A program made the position numbers and the translations under genes. Positions 16,415 to 26,085 of a DNA stretch of 39,599 bases are shown here, in pieces. How positions within the stretch are numbered: position 1 is the first letter of the stretch; each line of letters begins with the position of its first letter. The DNA is taken from positions 1-39,599 of the forward strand of contig NZ_QRVG01000021.1 in assembly GCF_003459245.1 (NCBI RefSeq), given 5' to 3'. The notes under the pieces were generated by a model. It was not told the DNA's origin. It saw only the letters and a program-made list of their open reading frames with translations, and did not search any database. The stretch is from Collinsella sp. AF23-2 (lineage in GTDB: Bacteria; Actinomycetota; Coriobacteriia; Coriobacteriales; Coriobacteriaceae).

Positions 16415-17116
16415 ATGGAAGAATCGATGCACGTCGGCGAGCAGGAAACGAGCCTACAGGACCAGTCCTACCACACCATTCGACGCAAAATCGTCTACCT
16501 GGACTACAAGCCGGGCGAAAAGCTGGGCGTCAAGCAGCTTTGCGACGACCTGGATATGGGGCGCACCCCTGTGCGCGAGGCGTTGGTGCGTCTGGCGCAA
16601 GAGGGCCTGGTGCGTACCGTGCCCCAAAGCGGCACCTATGTCTCGCCCATCAACCTCACTCTCGCCGAGAGCGCCTGCTACATTCGCGAGCACCTGGAAA
16701 AGCAGGTGATTGTGGAGTGCTGCGCCCGTGCCACCTCGGCAGGCATCGAGCAGCTCGACCGCGCCATCGCGCTGCAGGAAAAGGCCATGGCCGAAGAGGA
16801 TCGCATCGGCTTCTTTTTGAGCGACAACCTCATGCATCACATGATTTTTAGCATCGCATGTCGCAGCACCGTTTGGTCGTGGCTCGAAGAGACCAATGCC
16901 GACCTGGAGCGCTTCCGCTGGCTGCGCGCCGCCACGCAGGTTCTCGACAATCAGGACATCGTGAACGAGCACAAGCAGATTCGCCGCGCTATCGCCGGTC
17001 GCGACCCCATCGAAGCGAGCTTTTTGGTCAGCAAGCACCTGCACATGATGTTCCGCAACCAAACCGAAGTTCTGGACCAGTTCCCCGAGTACTTCGAGAC
17101 CAGCAAGCTCCGCTAA
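16415..17116 (+). CDS. GntR family regulator, FadR-type (FCD domain)
   Basis: A 233-aa regulator. Residues 14-80 form the winged helix (SYHTIRRKIVYLDYKPGEKL, then TPVREALVRLAQEGLV). Residues about 88-220 form the helical FCD ligand domain, with metal-type residues D137, H141, H186 and H208. FCD regulators usually sense small carboxylates or sugar acids. ATG 16415 has GAGG 4 nt upstream; the frame is open to a GTG at 16391. A short dyad CTGA-N4-TCAG (16378-16389) sits in front and may be its operator. It is divergent from the YeiH transporter, its likely target. Its stop codon overlaps the start of a repeat hairpin. Confidence 0.9.
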   Translation: MEESMHVGEQETSLQDQSYHTIRRKIVYLDYKPGEKLGVKQLCDDLDMGRTPVREALVRLAQEGLVRTVPQSGTYVSPINLTLAESACYIREHLEKQVIVECCARATSAGIEQLDRAIALQEKAMAEEDRIGFFLSDNLMHHMIFSIACRSTVWSWLEETNADLERFRWLRAATQVLDNQDIVNEHKQIRRAIAGRDPIEASFLVSKHLHMMFRNQTEVLDQFPEYFETSKLR

Positions 17117-17164
17117 CCTGCCAAAAAGGGACAGGTTTATTTTGGCAGGTTTTATCTGGGCAAA
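17115..17164. repeat. GGGACAGG element, copy 1 of a 37-nt repeat
   Basis: AACCTGCCAAAA/TTTTGGCAGGTT (17115-17126 with 17140-17151) forms a perfect 12-bp stem with loop AGGGACAGGTTTA. Bases 17128-17164 match the copies at 22393-22429 and 19282-19318 (inverted) with one difference each. The hairpin begins inside the gntR stop codon. No transposase is nearby; it may double as a gntR terminator. Confidence 0.8.
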
Positions 17165-17171
17165 TGCAGAA

Positions 17172-17207
17172 AAGGCCCGGCTCCGCCTTGATGCGGAGCC
17201 GGGCCTT
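17172..17207 (-). terminator. Terminator of glmS
   Basis: A perfect 15-bp stem AAGGCCCGGCTCCGC/GCGGAGCCGGGCCTT (17172-17186 with 17193-17207), 6-nt loop, then TTCTG on the minus strand (TTTTC counted with the stem end). Confidence 0.9.
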
Positions 17208-17232
17208 GGTCGTTAGGACGGCGGAATATTAG

Positions 17233-19080
<1,848 letters not shown>

Positions 19081-19180
19081 AGGATAAATCCCTTCGTTCG
19101 CGTGACTGCAAGACGTCCACGCACAGGGGGCGCTGAGACGTATAACGTTCGAGTATTGTACTCACGCAAGCGCAAGCTGA

Positions 19181-19214
19181 TATACCAGAAGTGGTATCTC
19201 AACTTAGATACCAC
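19181..19214. promoter_or_regulatory. Cluster of TGGTATC half-sites upstream of glmS
   Basis: GTGGTATC-TCAACTTA-GATACCAC (19191-19198 with 19207-19214) is a perfect 8-bp dyad. A third half-site, TATACCA at 19181-19187, forms a second dyad TACCA-GAAG-TGGTA with it. Sites of the NagR/DasR (GntR/HutC) type for amino-sugar genes also contain TGGT...ACCA, so amino-sugar control of glmS is possible. A TACAAT nearby (about 19155-19160, minus strand) could be a -10. Inference only. Confidence 0.45.
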
Positions 19215-19227
19215 CCGATGCACACAT

Positions 19228-19274
19228 GCCCAAACCACCACGATGGGGACAGGCACCTTTGTGGTGGTTTGGGC
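19228..19274. repeat. GGGGACAGG palindrome with 14-bp arms
   Basis: GCCCAAACCACCAC/GTGGTGGTTTGGGC (19228-19241 with 19261-19274) is a perfect stem. The 19-nt loop contains GGGGACAGGCACCTTT. The arms are unrelated to those of the neighbouring GGGACAG elements, while the core is shared. Confidence 0.75.
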
Positions 19275-19281
19275 TCCAGCG

Positions 19282-19333
19282 TTTGCCCAGATAAAACCTA
19301 CCAAAATAAACCTGTCCCTAATTGGCAGGTTTT
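19282..19333. repeat. GGGACAGG element, inverted copy of the 37-nt repeat
   Basis: 19282-19318 is the reverse complement of 17128-17164 with one mismatch in 37. The following TTGGCAGGTTTT (19322-19333) pairs with AAAACCTACCAA (19293-19304) with one mismatch. The element abuts and slightly overlaps the -35 box of the lacI-type gene. Confidence 0.78.
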
Positions 19334-19362
19334 GACACCCTAGGGGCGGGCGATGCTACAAT
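19332..19362 (+). promoter_or_regulatory. Promoter of the LacI-family gene
   Basis: A consensus TTGACA (19332-19337) and TACAAT (19357-19362) separated by 19 bp, which is longer than ideal. The end of the adjacent repeat forms the start of the -35 box. Confidence 0.5.
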
Positions 19363-19397
19363 CTGGCTTGTACTTGAAACGCATCAAAGGGGCCGCT

Positions 19398-20510
19398 ATG
19401 GCAAAGGTAAAAATCAGCGATGTCGCGCGCGAGGCGGGAGTCTCGCTGGGCACGGTTTCCAACGCGCTCAACCATCCCGAAAAGCTGCGCCCCGAGACCC
19501 TCAAACTTATCAACGAAACCATCAATCGACTGGGCTACCTGCCCAACCAAAGCGCCCGTCAGCTCGCAGGCGGCGCCACCAAGTCCTTTGGCCTAGTCCT
19601 CCCCCGCCTCGACCACGGCTTCTCGCTCCAAATTGCCAGCGGCGCCCACAACGAGGCCCGCAAGCACGGCTACGATTTACTCATCGCCAATGCCGATAAC
19701 GACGATATTCTCGAGGATCATTACCTGCGCTATTTTATGGGCACGCAGATGTCCGGCGTCGTGGTTCAGCCCATGGCGTCTCCCGACTGGCACCCCGCCA
19801 TGACCAAGATGCCCGTGCCGATCGTCCATCTTGACATCCACTGTTCCGAGCCCGGCTACTACGTGGCTGCCGACAACGAGGCACAAGGCCGCATCATCGC
19901 CGAGCTCGCCGTTGCCCGTGGCGCACGCCATATCACCGTTGTGGGCAGAGCGGCATTCATGCAGCTCACCTTGCGCGTACTTGGCATCCACAAGGCCCTC
20001 GCCCTGCATCCCGATATCAAGATCGAAGTCATCGACGCCGGCGAATGGAATACCGCTGCCGACGGCTACGGCATCGGTGCCCAAATCGCTGAGCGCCCCG
20101 CGGACGAGCGCCCCGACTTCGTGGTCGGCCTGACCGACGTATTGGCCTCGGGCGTTATCTCGGCGCTGATAGACAAAGGCATCTCCGTCCCCGAGCAGGT
20201 CCGCGTGGCCGGCTGCGACGGCAACCCGCTCGCCTGGAGCGGGTCGGTCCCACTCACCACGGTGGCACCCCCAGGCTACGAGATTGGCCGCAAGGGCATT
20301 CAATTGCTCATGGAGCAAATCGAAAACAAAGCCCCGGCGAAGACCAAGCACGCCCGTATCGGTTCCGCCGCACGCATCGTCACCGCGGTCACGGCCGTCG
20401 AGGACATCAACCGCCAAGAGCTCGTACGCCCGTTTTTACTGGAGCGCGCCAGCACCCAGGCAAGCAGTCACACCGAAGCCACCGCCATCAACCTCGGCGC
20501 CTACCTTTAG
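19398..20510 (+). CDS. LacI family transcriptional regulator
   Basis: A 370-aa LacI/GalR regulator. The HTH and hinge are clear (KISDVAREAGVSLGTVSNAL, then PNQSARQLAGG, about 4-60). A periplasmic-binding-protein-like effector domain follows (about 60-340), with the end typical of LacI proteins (TTVAPPGYEIGRKGIQLLM). The last 30 residues are an extra tail. Members usually control sugar uptake and use; the ligand is unknown. ATG 19398 has AAAGGGG upstream. It converges with and overlaps a HAD phosphatase by 4 nt, and no transporter is adjacent. Confidence 0.92.
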   Translation: MAKVKISDVAREAGVSLGTVSNALNHPEKLRPETLKLINETINRLGYLPNQSARQLAGGATKSFGLVLPRLDHGFSLQIASGAHNEARKHGYDLLIANADNDDILEDHYLRYFMGTQMSGVVVQPMASPDWHPAMTKMPVPIVHLDIHCSEPGYYVAADNEAQGRIIAELAVARGARHITVVGRAAFMQLTLRVLGIHKALALHPDIKIEVIDAGEWNTAADGYGIGAQIAERPADERPDFVVGLTDVLASGVISALIDKGISVPEQVRVAGCDGNPLAWSGSVPLTTVAPPGYEIGRKGIQLLMEQIENKAPAKTKHARIGSAARIVTAVTAVEDINRQELVRPFLLERASTQASSHTEATAINLGAYL

Positions 20511-21157
20511 CACACGGCCTTGACCGCGGCCGTCAGGTCGAACAACGTATCGAGCACGGCCTCGCAGCCATCCACCACGTCCTGCGGCAGCGGCACGATA
20601 TCGGGAACGGCAAAGACATGGCAGCCGGCCGTGATGCCCGAGACGCAGCCGTTGCGCGAATCCTCGACCACGGCACATTCCTCGGGGGCAAAGCCCGCGC
20701 GCTCGCAGGCAAGCAGATACATCTCGGGATCGGGCTTGCCGTGCACGACGTCCTCGCCGCAAGTCACCGTCTCAAACTTGTCAAAGAGGCCGACCATCTT
20801 AAGGTTGCGCTCGGCCGTAACGAGGCGCGACGACGTTGCAAGGCCCACGTGATAGCCCGCAGCCAGCAGCTCGTCTATGCACTCGGCAGCGCCGGCCTTA
20901 AGCTCCAGATCGGTCTTGACCATCTCGTCGCGAATCTCCTTGTGGCGATGATAGAGCGCCTCGGCGGTTTCTCTGCTGCCGCAATGCGCCTCAAGGATGT
21001 CCATGACATCGGGCAGTGTGCGACCGATAAATTGATGAATCAGCGTGTCATCAATCGCGACGCCCAGCTCAGCAGCGGGCGCTTTCCATGCCTTGATGCC
21101 CAGACGCTCGGTATCGACCAGCGTTCCGTCCATGTCAAAAATAACAGCCTTGATCAT
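20507..21157 (-). CDS. HAD family hydrolase, beta-phosphoglucomutase-like
   Basis: A 216-aa HAD phosphatase of subfamily I. It has motif I DMDGTLVDT (8-16), a helical cap (about 17-85), motif II LATSSR, motif III Lys in GKPDPEMY and motif IV EDSRNG. The closest common relatives are sugar-phosphate phosphatases or phosphomutases; the exact substrate cannot be told. ATG 21157 has GAGGGG 6 nt upstream; the frame is open to 21238 but those residues are not HAD-like. Its TAA overlaps the TAG of the convergent lacI-type gene, with no terminator between. Confidence 0.9.
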   Translation of the reverse strand: MIKAVIFDMDGTLVDTERLGIKAWKAPAAELGVAIDDTLIHQFIGRTLPDVMDILEAHCGSRETAEALYHRHKEIRDEMVKTDLELKAGAAECIDELLAAGYHVGLATSSRLVTAERNLKMVGLFDKFETVTCGEDVVHGKPDPEMYLLACERAGFAPEECAVVEDSRNGCVSGITAGCHVFAVPDIVPLPQDVVDGCEAVLDTLFDLTAAVKAVC

Positions 21158-21212
21158 ATCGGTCCCCTCACCGGATTGCGTTACTGCCACTCTACCGCAC
21201 TTTACAAACTTG

Positions 21213-21227
21213 TATATAACGTATATA
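21213..21227. promoter_or_regulatory. TATATA-ACG-TATATA dyad in a divergent promoter region
   Basis: A symmetric AT-rich motif in the 167-bp gap between the HAD gene and larE. It may be an operator or contain a -10 box; nothing more can be said. Confidence 0.25.
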
Positions 21228-21324
21228 GCATATTGCACTTTCGTTACATAGGTAGAAATCTTATGACAAGCAGCCCGGTAGGATTATAGTTTTCGACCGA
21301 GTACTCAACGATAAGGATCGTTTC

Positions 21325-22203
21325 ATGATTTTAGACACCACGGCACCCGCAGAGGAGCTTCAGGACAAACTCGCAACGCTCGAGCAGCTGCTTTTGGCAT
21401 ATGGACGCGTCGCCATCGGCTTTTCCGGCGGCGTCGACAGCAGCTTTTTGGCCGCGGTCTGCGCCCGTATCATGCCTGCCGACACGCTTCTCGTCCACCT
21501 CACCACGCCGCTCATCGGCACGCCCGAGCAGGCTTCGTTTGAGCGGTCCGTTGACGGGCAAGCCGAAGAAGGGCCGCATTTTAAGCTCCCTGTGCTCAAC
21601 CTTTCGGTCGATCAGCTGCAGCTCCCCCAAGTAGCCTGCAACGATGCCGACCGCTGCTACCACTGCAAGCACGCCGGCTTTACCGCTATCGTCAACCACG
21701 CCAAGTCGCTCGGCTTCCCCACCGTCATCGATGGCAGCAATGCAAGCGATCGCGGTGACTACCGCCCCGGCATGCGCGCGGCAGAAGAGCTCGGCGTACG
21801 CTCGCCGCTTATGGAGGTCGGCTTTACCAAGGACGAAGAGCGCAAGCTGTTGCGCGCATGGGGCTACCCCGTTTGGAACCTGCCGGCAGGCGCTTGCTTG
21901 GCCACACGCGTCCCTACGGGCGAAGAGCTGACGCGCGAGAAGGTCAATCTAATCCGCGCCTGCGAGGACTACCTGCACGATCTTGGTCTGGCACAGGTTC
22001 GCGCGCGCTTGGTCGGCGGGTGCATGCATATCGAGGCCGCTCCCGCAGATGTCACTAAGATTGCCGCCCTCGGCAGTGCTGCCGTCGACGGCGAGGGCAA
22101 GACCCCGTTGCCCGCCGCCATCGAGTCCGCGCTGCGCGAGCTGGGCTGCGGCCACATCTCCTCCAAGGTCACCCCCTACATCCACGGCAACATGAATCTT
22201 TAA
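21325..22203 (+). CDS. larE: ATP-dependent sacrificial sulfur transferase LarE
   Basis: A 292-aa PP-loop protein with SGGVDS at 34-39 and the LarE-type segment DRCYHCKHA (109-117). The conserved cysteine in PAGACLATR (C191) corresponds to the sulfur-donating Cys of lactobacillar LarE. LarE adenylates and thiolates the pyridinium dinucleotide made by LarB, as part of the nickel-pincer cofactor of lactate racemase and related enzymes. ATG 21325 has AAGGA 7 nt upstream. No larA, larB or larC is in this window, so it is an orphan here and could serve another sulfur transfer. Confidence 0.9.
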   Translation: MILDTTAPAEELQDKLATLEQLLLAYGRVAIGFSGGVDSSFLAAVCARIMPADTLLVHLTTPLIGTPEQASFERSVDGQAEEGPHFKLPVLNLSVDQLQLPQVACNDADRCYHCKHAGFTAIVNHAKSLGFPTVIDGSNASDRGDYRPGMRAAEELGVRSPLMEVGFTKDEERKLLRAWGYPVWNLPAGACLATRVPTGEELTREKVNLIRACEDYLHDLGLAQVRARLVGGCMHIEAAPADVTKIAALGSAAVDGEGKTPLPAAIESALRELGCGHISSKVTPYIHGNMNL

Positions 22204-22230
22204 GTTACGCCGTTTTACAAACGGCGTAAC
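22204..22230. terminator. Perfect 12-bp hairpin after larE
   Basis: GTTACGCCGTTT/AAACGGCGTAAC (22204-22215 with 22219-22230) with a 3-nt loop directly after the stop codon. There is no T-run, so it may act in mRNA protection or as a weak terminator. The rest of the gap to 22392 shows nothing recognisable. Confidence 0.55.
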
Positions 22231-22392
22231 CGCTCGGCGCTGCACAGGCCCCGGGCACGGCAATCTGACGTTCAACTGCACGGGCGCGACCAAAAGGCCA
22301 GCGCCCGCTTGTTTCACGTCATCTTGCCGCACCCGGAACCTGCTCGCTCGCGCATGCTCAACCTGAACACATAAATTGCCACCTTCCAAAAA

Positions 22393-22429
22393 GGGACAGG
22401 TTTATTTTGGCAGGTTTTATCTGGGGAAA
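22393..22429. repeat. GGGACAGG element, copy 3 of the 37-nt repeat
   Basis: Identical to 17128-17164 except for one C-to-G change. The left arm here reads ACCTTCCAAAA (22381-22391), so one stem position is lost compared with copy 1. It lies in the 380-bp gap between larE and the nuclease gene; 22430-22583 shows only the ribosome site GGAG before the nuclease start. Confidence 0.8.
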
Positions 22430-22583
22430 CGCCGAATAGCCCCACATTCACAACCGCCGCAGTCCATATGAGGCAAATGAACCGGCGGCATTTGTCCCAA
22501 ATCTTGAGTATTTGTTCGGCGGAGCGGCCTCAGCCGGCTCCTGCTAGACTGGTAGATTCCGAACCGTCCATCCAGGAGCCTCA

Positions 22584-23561
22584 ATGTCGCGCAAGTCCGC
22601 CTACAAGCAAGTACTTTCCATCGGCACCGCCGTGGTGCTGGGGTTTGCGCTGTTTACGGGATCGCTCGACGGAGCTCCCAAGCTGCTCTCGCCGCAAAGC
22701 GATGAACAGGCGGCGGCTCTGGCCGAGAAGCAAAACGAGAGTCCCAACCGCACCGACGACGAAGCGGACTTGGTCGCCCGGCTCGAATCGGGAACAGCGA
22801 GCTCCACGGACTCCGAAGATGATCAGGACTCCGGCGATGGCTCTGAATCCGCCACGACCGACACCGCTGACGATGCCTCTTCAAACGTCACCCCCATCGA
22901 CGAGGTCGAAAACCCCGATCTCGACCGCGCCCGCGGCGTATATCTCAGCAGCATTCCCGACTACGCCGGCAACCCCTACGTTGCCCTTCGCGCCGACAGC
23001 ACGCACCCGTTGGGCACGCCATCATTCACGCTCGACGAATACGAGCGAGCTACCGAAGAGGGCTGCTTTAAGAAGTTCTCCAAGCTCGATAGCCTGGGCC
23101 GCACCCGCAAGGCACTCGCCTGCGTGGGTCCCGAATCGCTCGGTCAGGGCAAGCGCGGCGATATCTCGCGTATCCATCCCGCCGGGTGGCACCAGCAGCG
23201 CTACGACTTTATTCCGGGTCAGAGCCTCTACAACCGCTGCCACCTTATCGCCTGGTCGCTCTGCGGCGAAAACGCCAACCGCAAGAATCTGCTCACCGGC
23301 ACGCGCTATCTCAACGAAACGGGCATGTTGCCGTTTGAAGAGCAGATCCTCGACTACATCCACGACACAGGCAACCATGTGCTCTACCGCGTCACACCCA
23401 TGTATAACGAAGAGGAGCTCGTCTGCCGCGGCGTGCGCCTTGAGGCGCAATCGGTCGAGGACCACGGCAAGACCCTCTGCTTCCACGTATATTGCTACGA
23501 TCTGCAGCCGCACGTGCAGATCGACTACGCCACCGGCCGCAATCAGGCCTCGGGGGACTAG
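22584..23561 (+). CDS. DNA/RNA non-specific endonuclease, EndA/NucA type, membrane-anchored
   Basis: A 325-aa exported nuclease. Residues 8-28 form a signal anchor, with no clear cleavage site. Residues 35-112 are an acidic, Ser/Asp/Thr-rich linker. The rest is a beta-beta-alpha-metal nuclease domain with SLYNRCHLIAW (214-224), whose H220 is the general base, and GENANRKNLLTGTRYLN (228-244), with N230 as the likely metal ligand. This matches streptococcal EndA-type nucleases, which act at the cell surface in DNA uptake or degradation; the usual DRGH is NRCH here. ATG 22584 has GGAG 5-6 nt upstream. No competence genes adjoin it. Confidence 0.9.
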   Translation: MSRKSAYKQVLSIGTAVVLGFALFTGSLDGAPKLLSPQSDEQAAALAEKQNESPNRTDDEADLVARLESGTASSTDSEDDQDSGDGSESATTDTADDASSNVTPIDEVENPDLDRARGVYLSSIPDYAGNPYVALRADSTHPLGTPSFTLDEYERATEEGCFKKFSKLDSLGRTRKALACVGPESLGQGKRGDISRIHPAGWHQQRYDFIPGQSLYNRCHLIAWSLCGENANRKNLLTGTRYLNETGMLPFEEQILDYIHDTGNHVLYRVTPMYNEEELVCRGVRLEAQSVEDHGKTLCFHVYCYDLQPHVQIDYATGRNQASGD

Positions 23562-23623
23562 GGCCGACCAAGCTGCCCCAAAACCTAAAATGATCCGTTT
23601 TCCTCCGTCCCCCAGGGATCAAA

Positions 23624-23656
23624 AAGGGCCGCCCCGGATTGCCCAGGGCGGCCCTT
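23624..23656 (-). terminator. Terminator of the EF-G-like gene
   Basis: Stem AAGGGCCGCCC/GGGCGGCCCTT (23624-23634 with 23646-23656), then TTTGATCC on the minus strand (five T counting the stem end). It may also serve the convergent nuclease gene. Confidence 0.85.
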
Positions 23657-23690
23657 GCACCGGCATGCATGTTGCAGGCAACGCCACGCG

Positions 23691-25766
23691 CTACTTGGCG
23701 CGGCCCTCCTCATAGCGCTCGACCAGCTTGGCCTGAACGTCATAGGGCACCTGCTCATAGCCCGCGGGCTTCATGGTAAAGTCGCCCGTGCCGCGCGTGA
23801 TGGAGCGCAGGCGCGTCGAGTAATCCGTCAGCTCGGCCAGCGGCGCCTGGGCAATGACCACGGTGTCTCCGCGCTCATCGGTCTCCATGCCCGTCACGCG
23901 ACCGCGCGAGGCCGAGATGTCGCCCATCACGGCGCCGGCGTAGCTCTCGGGGATCGTCACCGTGATTTCCTCGATAGGCTCCAGCACCACTGGATCGGCA
24001 TCGGCGCATGCCTTGCGCAGGCCGATGCGAGCCGCCGCGCGGAACGCCATCTCGTTGGAGTCGACGCTGTGATACGAACCGTCGTACACCGCGACGCGAA
24101 TGCCCGTGAGCGGGTAGCCGGCAATAATACCGTCCTTCATGGTCTCCTGGACGCCCTTGTCCACGGCGGGAATCAGCGAGCGCGGGATGCGGCCACCCAC
24201 GACCTCGTCAACAAACTCATAGCCGTCGCTCGTGCCGTCGGGCCCAATGAGCGGCTCCACGCGCAGCCAGCAGTCGCCGTACTGACCGGCACCACCGGTC
24301 TGCTTCTTGTGGCGGCCCTGGGCGCTCGCCGTGCGGCGGATGGTCTCGCGATACGGAATGCGGATCGGCACGCTCTTGGCCACGACCTTGGTGCGATCCT
24401 CCAAACGGTTAAGCAACACCGAAACCTGCGCCTCACCCACGGCGGAGATGATAGTCTGCCCGGTCTCCTCGTCGCGGTCGATGCTCATGGTCGGATCGGC
24501 CTTGCATGCCTTCTCAATAAACGTGTAGAGCTTCTCTTCGTCGCCGCGATTCTCGGCCTCGATGGCGATGCGGTACTGCGAGTTGGGGAACTTAAACGCC
24601 GCCGCCTCGACCTTACCGGTAATGGAGAGCGTATCGCCCGTCTCTGCCGCCAACTTGGGCGCCACGATAATGTCGCCAGCATAGGCGTGACCGACCTCGG
24701 TCATATCGCGGCCGCACATCACATACAAGTGAGCCAAACGATCGCTCTTGCGGGTACGCGCGTTGACCAACTCAAGACCCGGCTCAAGCGTGCCCGTCAG
24801 CACCTTGATAAAGCTGATGCGGCCCTGCTGCGGATCGGCCAGCGTCTTAAACACAAACGCCACCGGACGGTCATCGTCACTCGAAATCTTAAGCGAATCA
24901 CCGTCGATGAGCGGCATCTCGCCGTAGTCGGTCGGCGCCGGGAAGTACGTGGCGATGTCGTCCATCAGCGAGTTGACGCCCTGCTCCTTAATGCAATCGC
25001 CCGCAAAGACCGGCACAAAGATGCGCTCGGCGATCGCCTTAGACAGCAGGCCTTCAAGCTCCTCCTGCGTCAGCGTCTCCTCGCCTTCCAGGTATTTCAT
25101 CATCAGCTCGTCGTCAGCCTCGGCCACCAGCTCGCACAGATGGTCATGGGCCTCCTCGGCCTGGGCACGATACTCCTCGGGAATCTCCGACTCAACGGCC
25201 TCGGCGCCGTTGCAGTGGCGCGCCTTCATGCGCACCAGGTCGATGATGCCGTCAAAGTCCTCGCCCTCGCCCCAGGGAAGGGTCACGGCGCCCAGGCGCG
25301 TGCCAAAGCGCTCCTGCAGCAGGTCCATCGTGGTCGCAAAGCTGGCCTCGGAGCGCGACAGGCGGTTTACGAACACCGCGCGTGCCAGGCGTAGGTCCTC
25401 GGCGGCATACCAGAGCTTAACCGTCGTAGGCTGCGGGCCGGCCTCGGCGTCGACCACAAACAGAGCCGTCTCGCAGACGCTCATCGCGGCAAAGGCGTCG
25501 CCGATAAAATCGGGGTAGCACGGGGCATCGAGCACATTGATGCGCGCGCCCTTCCAGTCGATCGGCGCGATGGTCGTCGAGATGGAAAATGCACGCTTGA
25601 CCTCTTCGGGGTCATAGTCGAGCGTGGGCTTGGTGCCGTCGTGGCCGCCCAGGCGGGCGGTCTTGCCGGAAAGGTGGAGCATGGCCTCGGCGAGTGAAGT
25701 CTTGCCCACCCCGCCTTGGCCTACGAGCACCACGTTCCTTACGTTACCGGTCTTGGGAGCACCCAT
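23691..25766 (-). CDS. Elongation factor G-like GTPase (FusA paralogue)
   Basis: A 691-aa protein with all EF-G domains, but altered G motifs. The P-loop is GQGGVGKT (16-23) instead of AHxDxGKT. The switch II motif DTPGHVDF reads DAPCYPDF (80-87), so the catalytic His is Tyr84. The NKxD motif reads NRLS (134-137). Domain IV carries TGGAGQYGD and the EEITVTIPESYAGAVMGDIS segment. Such EF-G-like proteins occur beside true FusA in Actinomycetota and other bacteria. Their role is poorly known; slow or ribosome-recycling functions are suggested for relatives. ATG 25766 has AAGGAGG 7 nt upstream. The 319 bp in front hold only the terminator at 26010. Confidence 0.93.
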   Translation of the reverse strand: MGAPKTGNVRNVVLVGQGGVGKTSLAEAMLHLSGKTARLGGHDGTKPTLDYDPEEVKRAFSISTTIAPIDWKGARINVLDAPCYPDFIGDAFAAMSVCETALFVVDAEAGPQPTTVKLWYAAEDLRLARAVFVNRLSRSEASFATTMDLLQERFGTRLGAVTLPWGEGEDFDGIIDLVRMKARHCNGAEAVESEIPEEYRAQAEEAHDHLCELVAEADDELMMKYLEGEETLTQEELEGLLSKAIAERIFVPVFAGDCIKEQGVNSLMDDIATYFPAPTDYGEMPLIDGDSLKISSDDDRPVAFVFKTLADPQQGRISFIKVLTGTLEPGLELVNARTRKSDRLAHLYVMCGRDMTEVGHAYAGDIIVAPKLAAETGDTLSITGKVEAAAFKFPNSQYRIAIEAENRGDEEKLYTFIEKACKADPTMSIDRDEETGQTIISAVGEAQVSVLLNRLEDRTKVVAKSVPIRIPYRETIRRTASAQGRHKKQTGGAGQYGDCWLRVEPLIGPDGTSDGYEFVDEVVGGRIPRSLIPAVDKGVQETMKDGIIAGYPLTGIRVAVYDGSYHSVDSNEMAFRAAARIGLRKACADADPVVLEPIEEITVTIPESYAGAVMGDISASRGRVTGMETDERGDTVVIAQAPLAELTDYSTRLRSITRGTGDFTMKPAGYEQVPYDVQAKLVERYEEGRAK

Positions 25767-26009
25767 GATGACCTCCTTGCAGGGCCGCGCGCAATGCGCG
25801 ACGCCAACGGGGAGAGTTCGCGGTCGGTGCCGTCCCGGGAGCAGCATGGTCGGCAGCCGAGCCGACTCACCCTCCAAATGTCCTATGCCACCACCCTACC
25901 CTCACGGGCGGCTGTCCATGCATACCTTTCGGCACACGTATGAATACAAGCGGCGAGAGGAAGAGACAAGCTTGTGAGGCAATTATTGAACCCCGTCGAT
26001 GTAAACAAA

Positions 26010-26043
26010 AAGCCGCCACAGACCGTAAGACCTGTGGCGGCTT
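26010..26043 (-). terminator. Terminator of the amino acid importer operon
   Basis: A perfect 12-bp stem AAGCCGCCACAG/CTGTGGCGGCTT (26010-26021 with 26032-26043), then TTTGTTTAC on the minus strand. Confidence 0.9.
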
Positions 26044-26085
26044 CGCCTCAATTGCCTCAATTAATAGTTGAGTAAATACCTGAGT

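Noticed and set aside
19081..19180. Possible glmS ribozyme upstream of glmS
   Set aside because: The short leader has no ribozyme core; the family is mainly found in Firmicutes.
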